NCBI GenBank assembly: GCA_963626805.1
Contig: CAVFXS010000002.1
Location: 4,761 to 68,760 of the forward strand
DNA from: CAG-632 sp963626805
GTDB lineage: Bacteria; Bacillota; Clostridia; Lachnospirales; Lachnospiraceae
Direction: 5' to 3'
Length of the DNA: 64,000 nt
Both the position numbers and the translations under genes were made by a program. Of the stretch, positions 34,036 to 42,535 are shown piece after piece (positions within the stretch are counted from its first letter, which is position 1; every line of letters begins with the position of its first letter). The notes under the pieces are model-generated. The model made no database searches. It worked only from the letters and a program-made list of their open reading frames with translations, and was not told the origin of the DNA.

Positions 34036-35202
34036 ATGTTTCAATTACTTTTAGCAATTATATATCTGGCCTTTATCAGTCTGGGGCTTCCGGACTCGCT
34101 GCTGGGTGCCGCATGGCCAAGCATGTATCCGGAGTTTCAGATACCGGTTTCCTATGCCGGTATTATCTCCATGGTAATTGCTCTCGGCACTGTCATTTCC
34201 AGTCTGATGAGTGACCGCCTGACGAAGCGTCTCGGTGCCGGTCTAGTCACTGCTATCAGTGTCGCTATGACGACTCTGGCACTCTTCGGCTTTTCCTTCA
34301 GCCATTCCTTCTGGGTGCTGATCCTGTGGTCCATTCCTTACGGTCTCGGCGCCGGAAGTGTAGATGCTGCGTTAAATAATTATGTTGCTCTGCATTATAA
34401 AAGCCGGCACATGAGCTGGCTGCACTGTATGTGGGGAGTCGGTGCCTCCGCCGGCCCATATATTATGGGTTTCGCCTTAAGCCACAGTCAGAACTGGAAC
34501 GGCGGCTATCGCTACATCGGTATCCTGCAGGGGATACTCACCTTTATCCTGTTCATCAGCCTGCCTCTCTGGAAGAAAGAGAAAAAGGATGTAGCATCCG
34601 AATCCGATACCACATCCGATCATATCCTGACATTGCGAGAAATCTTTGCAATTCCGGGAGCAAAATCCGTTATGTTGATGTTTTTCTGTTATAGTGCGAT
34701 CGAGCAGACCAGCGGTCTGTGGGCCAGCAGTTATCTGGTTCTGCATAAAGGTGTTGCTCCGGAAACCGCTGCCGCTTTCGCCAGTCTGTTTTATATCGGA
34801 ATCACGATCGGTCGTGCGATCAGCGGATTCATTACCATGAAGTTAAACGATACACAGATGATCCGCCTTGGTCAGGGAATCATCCTTCTTGGTGTGCTCG
34901 CTCTATTCCTGCCACTTGGAAGTACCGTATCACTAATTGGCTTCATTCTGATCGGTCTCGGCTGTGCTCCGATCTATCCATGTATTATCCATTCTACACC
35001 GGATCATTTCGGTGCTGACCGCTCACAGGCTATTATCGGTGTCCAGATGGCCAGTGCTTATGTCGGGGCCTGCCTTATGCCACCGGTTTTCGGTCTGATT
35101 GCAAACAACATTACGGTTGCCCTGTTACCGGCATACCTTATCCTCTTTTTGATCCTGCTAAGTGTTATGCATGAGATTCTGATACAGAAGACGAAGGAGT
35201 AA
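34036..35202 (+). CDS. MFS transporter, 12 helices
   Basis: A 388-residue major facilitator superfamily permease with twelve hydrophobic segments. Motif A is seen as SDRLTKRLGAG between helices 2 and 3, and family-typical GLPDSLLGAAWPSM opens helix 1. The pattern (GLGAGSVDAALNNYVALHY, WLHCMWGVGASAGPYIMG) is that of the FucP/YfkF-like group, which moves sugars or is poorly defined. Substrate unknown. AAGGAG precedes the ATG. Monocistronic, with a hairpin spanning its stop codon. Confidence 0.88.
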   Translation: MFQLLLAIIYLAFISLGLPDSLLGAAWPSMYPEFQIPVSYAGIISMVIALGTVISSLMSDRLTKRLGAGLVTAISVAMTTLALFGFSFSHSFWVLILWSIPYGLGAGSVDAALNNYVALHYKSRHMSWLHCMWGVGASAGPYIMGFALSHSQNWNGGYRYIGILQGILTFILFISLPLWKKEKKDVASESDTTSDHILTLREIFAIPGAKSVMLMFFCYSAIEQTSGLWASSYLVLHKGVAPETAAAFASLFYIGITIGRAISGFITMKLNDTQMIRLGQGIILLGVLALFLPLGSTVSLIGFILIGLGCAPIYPCIIHSTPDHFGADRSQAIIGVQMASAYVGACLMPPVFGLIANNITVALLPAYLILFLILLSVMHEILIQKTKE

Positions 35203-35221
35203 TTATCTCCTTTGTCTTCTA
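35187..35221 (+). terminator. Hairpin overlapping the MFS stop codon
   Basis: AGAAGACgAAGGAG and CTCCTTtGTCTTCT pair around the stop codon (35200-35202). Probable terminator shared with the convergent lipoprotein gene. Confidence 0.55.
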
Positions 35222-35233
35222 TATTGCATATGA

Positions 35234-35698
35234 TCAGTATTGCATATGCTGAATTTCCAGTTCCTTACATATTTTCTCACCGGAAACTATGTCCTTCCTA
35301 CATTTCACAACATCTAAATCCGCCTCATATTCATAATACTCATTCAGATTACTGATCCATTCATCATCCCCTTCTGTACAGATCAAATAACTTATCACAC
35401 CCGTCTCTCTGCCATTTGCATCATAGTTTGGCTGTACATTCAACTGCACCTCTGTTGCTCCAGTATATCCTCCGATCATGTTAGCAGCATTTATTTCCAT
35501 ATCATAAATAACTAAATCTCCTATCTGATATCTTATAATATCTCCATATATAATCATGGAATTCGGATCCGTCATTGCGCTCTGTGTACGCAGAACCGCA
35601 TCCTTTGTAACATCATATACACTACTGCATCCACCGGCTACCAGCATAACAGCCAGACTCAATACCACTATCATCATTTGTTTCATCGCTTTTTCCAT
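35234..35698 (-). CDS. Small lipoprotein, unknown
   Basis: A 154-residue exported lipoprotein: basic start, hydrophobic MIVVLSLAVMLVAGG and lipobox cysteine followed by SS. The mature part (~130 residues) has YGDIIRYQIGDLVIYDMEINAAN and VQLNVQPNYDANGRETGVISYLIC, a beta-rich pattern not assigned to a family. The ATG at 35698 is chosen for AGGAGG nine bases upstream. A TATAAT sits about 60 bases upstream. Confidence 0.75.
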   Translation of the reverse strand: MEKAMKQMMIVVLSLAVMLVAGGCSSVYDVTKDAVLRTQSAMTDPNSMIIYGDIIRYQIGDLVIYDMEINAANMIGGYTGATEVQLNVQPNYDANGRETGVISYLICTEGDDEWISNLNEYYEYEADLDVVKCRKDIVSGEKICKELEIQHMQY

Positions 35699-35839
35699 AA
35701 TAAAAATCCTCCTCTGCACTCTGATCATGTTTTAAGTCACTTGACTCATACCTATGATTATAGTTTCAGAGGAGGACATATTCTGTCATTATGCAATTAG
35801 AACCTAACAAATAATTTATAACAACTACACCGACCGGTA

Positions 35840-37552
35840 TCAGTCTTCATCATTCAGGGCTTTCTTACCCATACTACCGGTCCGGACTCGCATGACATCC
35901 GTAACATCCGTAACAAATATCTTACCATCGCCAACCTGACCGCTATGCAGAGCTCTCTGTGCCGCAGCCACTACCAGGCCCGGATCTACGGTAGATACTA
36001 CAATATCTACCTGAACCTTCGGAAGCAGGTTCATACTCATCCGGACGCCACGATAACTGCCGGAACGTCCCTTCTGAACACCACATCCAACTACATTGCT
36101 AACTGTCATACCGGTGACACCGATAACAGCCATAGCATCCTTTAAGACGCCGAATTTATCCTCATTACAAATGATTGTAATCTTGGTATACCGTTCTCCG
36201 GAACGTTCTGCCGCATCTGTGATTACTACTGGCTCCAGATCATCCAGATCCAGATCAAACTCATCCTCCACGGTATGTACCGGTGCTGCCAGCTGGAAGT
36301 CTGCATAAGCTGCCGGAAGTCCGTGTTCACTCATATCCAGACCAAGGATCTCGTCCTCCTTGCTGACACGTAATCCGACAAACTTCTTAAGCAGGAAGAA
36401 TGTCAGGGTCATGCATGCTGCCGTAAATGCTGCAATCGCTACAATACCAAGCAGCTGAACTACCAGCAGATTAAAGGTACCGGAATAGAACAAGCCAAGC
36501 TCTGTATCAAACAGACCAATTGCAAAGGTTCCCCAGATACCACTGATACCATGGACTGCAACCGCTCCGACCGGATCATCGATATGTAACTTCTTATCAA
36601 TAAACTCTGTACCGATTACCACCAGGATACCTGCAACCGCTCCGATAATGATGGAACCTACTGCATCCAGATATGCACATCCGGCAGTAACAGATACCAG
36701 ACCGGCGATCACCGCATTCAGGCACATCGCCACATCCGGATGTCCGTTCTTCCACCAGGTAAAGAGCATACATGCAATCAATGCTGCCGCTGGTGCCAGC
36801 GTTGTTGTCATAAAGATCCTTCCGAGCTGTGTTACCGAAGACGCTGCCGCACCGTTAAATCCGTACCAGCCAAACCAGAGAATAAAGCATCCCAGAGCTG
36901 CCATCGGAATCGAATGTCCCGGAATTGCATTGGCAACCGTCTTACCCTTCTCATCCTTATGATACTTATCCATTCTCGGTCCGACAAAGTAGGCACCGAT
37001 CAGTGCTGTGATACCACCCACCATATGAATGGCACAGGAGCCTGCAAAATCTGTAAATCCAAGCTTTGCCAGCCAGCCCTGACTGTTCCATACCCATCCG
37101 GCTTCAATCGGAAATACCAGTGCACTCATTACGATGGAATAAATGCAATATGCACTGAACTTCGTCCGTTCTGCAAGAGCACCTGCCGCAATCGTTGTCG
37201 CAGTTGCGCAGAACACAACGCCAAATACAAAGGTACTGCACTGTCCGGAAGACAGGAATCCGTTAAAATCCTTTAACAGATCAAACTCCGGTACACCAAC
37301 CCATCCGCTGAAATATGCCTTGGATTTCATCAGATAAAATCCAATCAGTACAAATGCAATGGATCCGATACAGAAATCCACGAAATTCTTCATGATAATA
37401 TTTCCGGCATTTTTCGCCCTTGTAAATCCGGTTTCCACCATAGCAAATCCACACTGCATGAAAAATACCAGAACCGTTCCTGCCAGAAACCAGATGGCAA
37501 GTCCTGCCCCTTCTGCAGTTGCTACATTCGCTGCTAATAAACCTGTATTCAT
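35840..37552 (-). CDS. amt: Ammonium transporter fused to P-II regulator (Amt-GlnK)
   Basis: A 570-residue fusion. Residues ~1-405 are an Amt/Rh channel with eleven helices. Motifs are FFMQCGFAMVETGF, AGGITALIGA-like VGGITALIGAYFVGPR, and the twin-histidine helices AIHMVGG and AVHGISGIWGT. An acidic linker (EDEFDLDLDDLEP) leads to a P-II domain (~455-570) with KITIICNEDKFGVLKDAM. Its T loop has a tyrosine in QKGRSGSYRGVRM, and the end is GQVGDGKIFVTDV...VRTGSMG. The P-II part should sense ATP/ADP and 2-oxoglutarate and gate its own channel. The ATG at 37552 follows GGAGG by seven bases. Last gene of the gabT operon. Confidence 0.93.
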   Translation of the reverse strand: MNTGLLAANVATAEGAGLAIWFLAGTVLVFFMQCGFAMVETGFTRAKNAGNIIMKNFVDFCIGSIAFVLIGFYLMKSKAYFSGWVGVPEFDLLKDFNGFLSSGQCSTFVFGVVFCATATTIAAGALAERTKFSAYCIYSIVMSALVFPIEAGWVWNSQGWLAKLGFTDFAGSCAIHMVGGITALIGAYFVGPRMDKYHKDEKGKTVANAIPGHSIPMAALGCFILWFGWYGFNGAAASSVTQLGRIFMTTTLAPAAALIACMLFTWWKNGHPDVAMCLNAVIAGLVSVTAGCAYLDAVGSIIIGAVAGILVVIGTEFIDKKLHIDDPVGAVAVHGISGIWGTFAIGLFDTELGLFYSGTFNLLVVQLLGIVAIAAFTAACMTLTFFLLKKFVGLRVSKEDEILGLDMSEHGLPAAYADFQLAAPVHTVEDEFDLDLDDLEPVVITDAAERSGERYTKITIICNEDKFGVLKDAMAVIGVTGMTVSNVVGCGVQKGRSGSYRGVRMSMNLLPKVQVDIVVSTVDPGLVVAAAQRALHSGQVGDGKIFVTDVTDVMRVRTGSMGKKALNDED

Positions 37553-37568
37553 AAGCACTCCTCCTTTA

Positions 37569-38684
37569 TCAGAGCAACGACTGATAAATCTGAATCATTG
37601 TATCCCGGCCTAGCGGAACGTAATTATTCGCTGTCAGTCTCTGCTGCTTCTCAATTACCAGATCTGCCAAATGTCCCAGCTCATCCTCCGTCACACCATA
37701 TTCATGCAACGGCTTCCGATGCAGGATACATTCAAACAGCTTTTCCAGTTCCTGAAATACCTCATCCTGCTCACAGTCCAGTGCCTGCTGCAGAATGTTC
37801 TTATAATTACGGATTTCTCCCTGAGGCTTGATTGTTTCATAGGTTTCAAACACCCCCTGAAAAATCGCATAATTCGCTTCGCCATGGGCCACATAATGTG
37901 CACCTGAAAACGGCATACTCATCGCATGCACGGCTGCACATCCGGCATTTCCAAATGCGATTCCCGCATAACAGGAAGCCAGAAGAAATTCACCGGTCAG
38001 TCTCTTTAGCTGCTCCTGTCCCTGAGCTGCGATCTGCCTGTACCCATTGATAATCATTTTAATTGCTTTCTCCGAATACATCTTGGAAAAAACGGTCGCT
38101 TTTGGTGAAAGAAATGATTCTGATGCATGAACGAACGCATCCAGCGAGCTGGTTGCAAATACACCAAACGGAATGGAATCCAGCAGCTCTGTTACAAGCA
38201 CCGCTGTATCTGCGAACTCTGCATCCCGTTGCAGACCCATCTTGGTGCCCTTTGACAATACATTCAACACCGATACACTGGTAACCTCAGAACCGGTTCC
38301 GCAGGTAGTCGGTATCAGGATCAGATCCTTATCCTTCTCTACCGGTCGGCTTCCATCATATAAATCCACAACCGGAGACGGATTCTTCAGAATTAAAATC
38401 TTCGCAATGTCCAGAATACTTCCACCGCCGATCCCGATCAGTCGATCAAAGGAAACATCCTTTATGTCCTGCCAGATACAATCTACCATATCATCTGTCG
38501 GCTCACCGGTTCCATAGTTTTTAACATAAACAACTGCCGCCGGTCTGCAATCTTCCGGAAAATAATGTTCAAAATATCTTGGGTTTGTTACAATCAGATC
38601 CCGTTCTCCTACCTGAAAGTCCTCGCAGAACTCTTTCAAAGTATCACAGACCTCGATCGTCGGCATGATTCTAAAACTCTTCAT
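37569..38684 (-). CDS. 4hbD: Iron-containing alcohol dehydrogenase, 4-hydroxybutyrate dehydrogenase type
   Basis: A 371-residue NAD(P)-dependent dehydrogenase of the iron-containing (type III) family. It has GIGGGSILDIAK (nucleotide site), PTTCGTGSEVTSVSVL, SLDAFVHASESF and MSMPFSGAHYVAHGEANY with metal ligands. The N-terminal and central sequence resembles 4-hydroxybutyrate dehydrogenase, which reduces succinate semialdehyde to 4-hydroxybutyrate. The neighbour gabT, which makes succinate semialdehyde from GABA, supports this. AAAGGAG lies nine bases before the ATG at 38684. It sits between gabT (73-base gap) and amt (16-base gap). Confidence 0.87.
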   Translation of the reverse strand: MKSFRIMPTIEVCDTLKEFCEDFQVGERDLIVTNPRYFEHYFPEDCRPAAVVYVKNYGTGEPTDDMVDCIWQDIKDVSFDRLIGIGGGSILDIAKILILKNPSPVVDLYDGSRPVEKDKDLILIPTTCGTGSEVTSVSVLNVLSKGTKMGLQRDAEFADTAVLVTELLDSIPFGVFATSSLDAFVHASESFLSPKATVFSKMYSEKAIKMIINGYRQIAAQGQEQLKRLTGEFLLASCYAGIAFGNAGCAAVHAMSMPFSGAHYVAHGEANYAIFQGVFETYETIKPQGEIRNYKNILQQALDCEQDEVFQELEKLFECILHRKPLHEYGVTEDELGHLADLVIEKQQRLTANNYVPLGRDTMIQIYQSLL

Positions 38685-38757
38685 GCTACCTGTCTCCTTT
38701 CTTCTGTCATTTCCGGTTGTCCGGTTTTTACGCCGGGCAGCCATATCTGTGTATTCT

Positions 38758-40113
38758 TTATTTACTACATGCAACTATTGCCTCTTCCAGAATTGCACAG
38801 CCGGCTTCTAACTGTTCATCAGTCATAACCAGTGGTGCCAGACAACGGATAACATTGCTGTAAGTACCGGCTGCCTCCAGCACCAGCCCATGATGTGCTG
38901 CATACTGTACGATATCACCAACCAGCTTCGTTGCAGGTTCTTTCGTCTCCTTGGAGGTTACAAACTCAATACCCATCATGCAGCCGGTTCCACGGACATC
39001 TCCGACTACCTCATACTTCTCCTTCCATGCATCGAAATGCTTATGAAGCTTCTCCGCCATAGTTACTGCCTTGCCTGCAAAATCCTCTTTCTCCATAATA
39101 TCAATAATGGTAAGCGCTGAAGCACAAGCCAGTGCATTACCGCAGAACGTTCCGCCGATTGTTGCATCCGGTACGGCATCCATGATCTCGGCTCTTGCGG
39201 TGATCGCACTAAGCGGAACACCACCGGCAATAGACTTCGCAGTTGCCAGAATATCCGGTGCACAACCTGCATCCTTCCAATACTGGGAAGCAAACATCTT
39301 ACCTGACCGGCAGAAGCCACACTGTACCTCATCTGCAATGATTAAAATACCATGCTCATCACACAGCTTCCGAAGTGCCTGAACCCAAGGAATCGGTGCC
39401 GGAATAAATCCACCCTCACCCTGAATCGGCTCTAAGACTACCGCTGCAATATAATCTGCCGGAGCACATTCCTCAAACACCCGTTTAATATCCTTAATAT
39501 AATAATCAATTGCCTCTTCGTCTGTCATTCCTTCCGGCTTCCGATAGAGGTTCGGATAATCTGCACGATAGATACCATCCGGGAATGGTCCCATGCCGAC
39601 TGCATATTTCTTCTTTGAGGTCATTGCCATGGTCAGTACGGTTCTGCCATGGAATGCGCCGGAGAATACAATAATATCCGGTCTCTTTGTGAATGCCTTT
39701 GCAACCTTGACTGCATTCTCATCTGCCTCAGCACCACTGTTTGCAAAGAATGTCTTCTTTGCGTCACCACGTACCGGTACGATCTCATTCATTTTTTCTG
39801 CCAGTGCCACATATCCTTCATGGGTCACTACATTCATCATGGCATGAAAATACTTATCTGCCTGTGCCTTTACCGCTTCTACTACCTCCGGGCGGCTATA
39901 GCCGATATTCAATACACCAACACCACCAACCCAGTCCAGAAACCGGTTGCCATCCACATCCTCGAACATGGCCCCCTCGCCCCGTTCGATCACACACGGA
40001 TAATGATTGGTGATCGCAGACGGTACTGCCTCCTGTCTCCTTTTTAAAATAGCTGCTGCCTTCGGTCCCGGCAGGGGCATCTTGATTTCCGGTAAACTTG
40101 TTCTTAATTCCAT
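38758..40113 (-). CDS. gabT: 4-aminobutyrate aminotransferase (class III PLP enzyme)
   Basis: A 451-residue cytoplasmic PLP enzyme of the acetylornithine/GABA transaminase class. It has FLDWVGGVGVLNIGY, FFANSGAEADENAVK, FSGAFHGRT, VVLEPIQGEGG, ADEVQCGFCRSG and the PLP lysine in ATAKSIAGGVPLS, then GTFCGNALACASAL. It probably moves the amino group of GABA to 2-oxoglutarate. An ornithine-type or taurine-type substrate cannot be fully excluded, but the 4-hydroxybutyrate dehydrogenase next door favours GABA. The ATG at 40113 follows GGAGG by eight bases. A TATAAT (40180-40185, minus) lies upstream. Confidence 0.88.
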   Translation of the reverse strand: MELRTSLPEIKMPLPGPKAAAILKRRQEAVPSAITNHYPCVIERGEGAMFEDVDGNRFLDWVGGVGVLNIGYSRPEVVEAVKAQADKYFHAMMNVVTHEGYVALAEKMNEIVPVRGDAKKTFFANSGAEADENAVKVAKAFTKRPDIIVFSGAFHGRTVLTMAMTSKKKYAVGMGPFPDGIYRADYPNLYRKPEGMTDEEAIDYYIKDIKRVFEECAPADYIAAVVLEPIQGEGGFIPAPIPWVQALRKLCDEHGILIIADEVQCGFCRSGKMFASQYWKDAGCAPDILATAKSIAGGVPLSAITARAEIMDAVPDATIGGTFCGNALACASALTIIDIMEKEDFAGKAVTMAEKLHKHFDAWKEKYEVVGDVRGTGCMMGIEFVTSKETKEPATKLVGDIVQYAAHHGLVLEAAGTYSNVIRCLAPLVMTDEQLEAGCAILEEAIVACSK

Positions 40114-40271
40114 AATCATTTCCTCCATTCTCCTGATTTCAATTCCCTTAGTGTCTTGTCTTACCTTTGGTTTTTCCACATTATAGCGAAAGCAAAATCA
40201 GAAATAAAAGCCATGTGTCCTTTAAATGAATTTCCATGCATTTTATTGTAATCAAAAAGGAGGGTATGCTT

Positions 40272-41111
40272 ATGAAACAACTATGTAAAATAGCTTTAAT
40301 CCAGATGGACTGTACACTTGGCGATGTATCGGCAAATCTGGAGCATGCACTGGAGCTTGGCAGAAAAGCGGTTGCACAGGGTGCGAATCTGTTAGTCTTT
40401 CCGGAATTGTTTACTACCGGATATGAGCTATCCGTTTTGGGTACTGACTTATGCAACTATGCAGAAGATCCGTCTGACAGTCCTACTTTAAATAAGATGC
40501 GGAGCTTTGCGATCGAGCATCAGATATCTGTCTGCGGTGTCATTCCGCTTTTTCATACCTGCCCCGGAAAATCCGGTAAGCCGAATATTTCCTGCTTTTA
40601 TATTAATTCAGAAGGAACGCTTCTGGGCATCTATGATAAAAATCACTTATTCGGAGAAGAAAAGGACTATTTCTCCCTTGGAGAGTCCTATCCGGTTCTG
40701 GATACAGAGTTTGGCAAGATCGGTATCATGATCTGCTATGATGCAAATTTCCCGGAGCCTGCACGGATTCTTGCCTGCCAGGGTGCAGAGATCATTCTCT
40801 GTCCGGCAGCCTGGAGAGTTCAGGATATCCGGCTCTTTGATATGATCATGCCACAGCGGGCAGCCGAAAATGTAGCCTATGTCTGTGCGATCAACCGTTA
40901 CGGTATGGATCACGGCCGTTATAATCCGGGGCATTCCCAGATCTGCAGCCCGGAGGGCGAAGTAATTGCCTTTGGCGGAGCCTCTGAAACGATTATTTAT
41001 GCAGAGCTTCATGCAGATACGGTTACTGCAAAACGGAAAGAGATTCCTTACTTAAACGATCTGCGGGCATGTGAATATCCGGTTTTATTAAAAAATCTTT
41101 CAACCATCTAA
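40272..41111 (+). CDS. Carbon-nitrogen hydrolase (N-carbamoylputrescinase/amidase-like)
   Basis: A 279-residue nitrilase-superfamily amidase. Triad: Glu in LLVFPELFTTGYE, Lys in YDKNHLFGEE and Cys in IMICYDANFPEPARILA. The family includes N-carbamoylputrescine amidase, beta-ureidopropionase and omega-amidase. Substrate unresolved. The ATG at 40272 follows GGAGG by eight bases. It is divergent from gabT and 12 bases before a MATE exporter. Location beside a GABA operon suggests polyamine or GABA-amide metabolism, but this is only context. Confidence 0.87.
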   Translation: MKQLCKIALIQMDCTLGDVSANLEHALELGRKAVAQGANLLVFPELFTTGYELSVLGTDLCNYAEDPSDSPTLNKMRSFAIEHQISVCGVIPLFHTCPGKSGKPNISCFYINSEGTLLGIYDKNHLFGEEKDYFSLGESYPVLDTEFGKIGIMICYDANFPEPARILACQGAEIILCPAAWRVQDIRLFDMIMPQRAAENVAYVCAINRYGMDHGRYNPGHSQICSPEGEVIAFGGASETIIYAELHADTVTAKRKEIPYLNDLRACEYPVLLKNLSTI

Positions 41112-41123
41112 GGGGGTGACCAT

Positions 41124-42500
41124 TTGAAAAATTCTGAAAATTTCAAAGAGGCTATGCGATCAGAACCGATTCCGAAGATTTCCCTTCGAATGTCACTGCC
41201 GCCTATGTGTTCCATGTTCATCCAGTATTTCTATACACTGGTCGACAGTATTCTGGTCGCAAATGTAGGCGAAACGGAGCTATCCGCAGTTTCCCTTTCC
41301 TATCCGATCGTACTGATCATCATATCCAGTGCAGTCGGCCTGGGTGTCGGTACCAATGTACTGATTGCCCGCTATCTGGGAGAACGGAATCAGGAGCTGG
41401 CCCGTCGTTCCGCAAATATGGGACTGCTGCTTGCTATCCTGTGCGGAGTGACTCTGGCCACACTTTCTCTGGTTCTGATTCGACCATATTTCCACTGTTT
41501 TACACAGGATGAGGAGCTGTTCCGTGTCTGCATCAACTATATGAGTCTGATGTCCTTTTGTGCGATTCCGGTTATGATTCACGTCATGATCCAGAAGATC
41601 GTGCAGGCTACCGGCGATATGGTAACGCCTATGCTTTTCCAGATGGCGGGAGCCGCCTTTAATTTTATCTTTGATCCATTGCTCATTTATGGAATCGGCA
41701 TTTTCCCAAAGCTTGGAATTCTGGGCGGAGCCGTCACCTCACTGATCGGCTATTCCATATCTGCTTCTCTGGCATTGCTTGTCCTGATACGCAGAAGAAA
41801 GCAATTACTTGTACGCTGGAAAGAATTCCGATTCGAACGCCATCTGATCACGGGTACCTTCTCGTACGGATTTCCATCCTTTGTATTAAATGTTTTGAGT
41901 CCTGTTATGCTGATGATCACAAATGCGTTTCTGAATCGTTATTCTATGACCGCAGTTGCGTTCTTCGGTATATATTCCAAGTTTTTGCAACTTCTGGTAA
42001 TGACCGCGAACGGCATTGTCCAGGGTACCTTGCCATTGATGAGTTTTCATTATGGAGCCGGTGAATCGGAACGTCTGGGCCAGGCTTATCGGTTCGGATC
42101 CTGGTGCATCTCCGGTCTGATGGGTGCCGGTGCACTGATCATTATTTTTTTTGCAAAGCCGCTTCTGACATTGTTTGATGCCAGTCCTCAGATGCTGATT
42201 CTCGGCATCCCGGCCATCCGGATCATGGCACTGAGTTTTCTGTTCAACGGTATCTCTACCATGATGGCAACCTATCTGCAGGCGGTCGGCAATGTCCCAC
42301 AAAGCGTAATCATTACTCTGCTTCGGCAGCTGGTTCTTCTGGTTCCGATTATGTGGATTCTGTCCCATATCTGGGAAATCGATGGAATCTGGATCACATT
42401 TCCGGTCACAGAGCTCCTCTCCTTCCTGTATGCATGGATACAGGTCAGACGAACCAGACCTAAGATAAACATTCAAAGTCAGAAAATGAACCGATGCTGA
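41124..42500 (+). CDS. MATE family efflux transporter
   Basis: A 458-residue membrane protein with twelve helices in two repeats, of the MATE (DinF/NorM-like) exporter family. Typical segments are IPKISLRMSLPPMCSMFIQYFYTLVDSILVAN at the N terminus, VGLGVGTNVLIARYLGERN, QATGDMVTPMLFQ and GIVQGTLPLMSFHYGAG. It exports cationic compounds using Na+ or H+. It probably starts at TTG (41124) after GGGGGTGA, 12 bases behind the amidase gene. The stop codon lies inside a terminator hairpin. Confidence 0.9.
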   Translation: MKNSENFKEAMRSEPIPKISLRMSLPPMCSMFIQYFYTLVDSILVANVGETELSAVSLSYPIVLIIISSAVGLGVGTNVLIARYLGERNQELARRSANMGLLLAILCGVTLATLSLVLIRPYFHCFTQDEELFRVCINYMSLMSFCAIPVMIHVMIQKIVQATGDMVTPMLFQMAGAAFNFIFDPLLIYGIGIFPKLGILGGAVTSLIGYSISASLALLVLIRRRKQLLVRWKEFRFERHLITGTFSYGFPSFVLNVLSPVMLMITNAFLNRYSMTAVAFFGIYSKFLQLLVMTANGIVQGTLPLMSFHYGAGESERLGQAYRFGSWCISGLMGAGALIIIFFAKPLLTLFDASPQMLILGIPAIRIMALSFLFNGISTMMATYLQAVGNVPQSVIITLLRQLVLLVPIMWILSHIWEIDGIWITFPVTELLSFLYAWIQVRRTRPKINIQSQKMNRC

Positions 42501-42526
42501 AATATATCAGTGCCGGTTCATTTTCT
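42481..42526. terminator. Bidirectional terminator between MATE and protease genes
   Basis: Perfect 13-bp arms AGAAAATGAACCG (42481-42493) and CGGTTCATTTTCT (42514-42526). The MATE stop codon is within the loop side, and the convergent protease gene ends ten bases further. Confidence 0.8.
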
Positions 42527-42535
42527 ACCCAAAAG

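Noticed and set aside
36740..37276. 178-codon plus-strand frame opposite amt
   Set aside because: Cysteine/arginine-rich nonsense product, no start signals, complete overlap with the Amt-GlnK gene.
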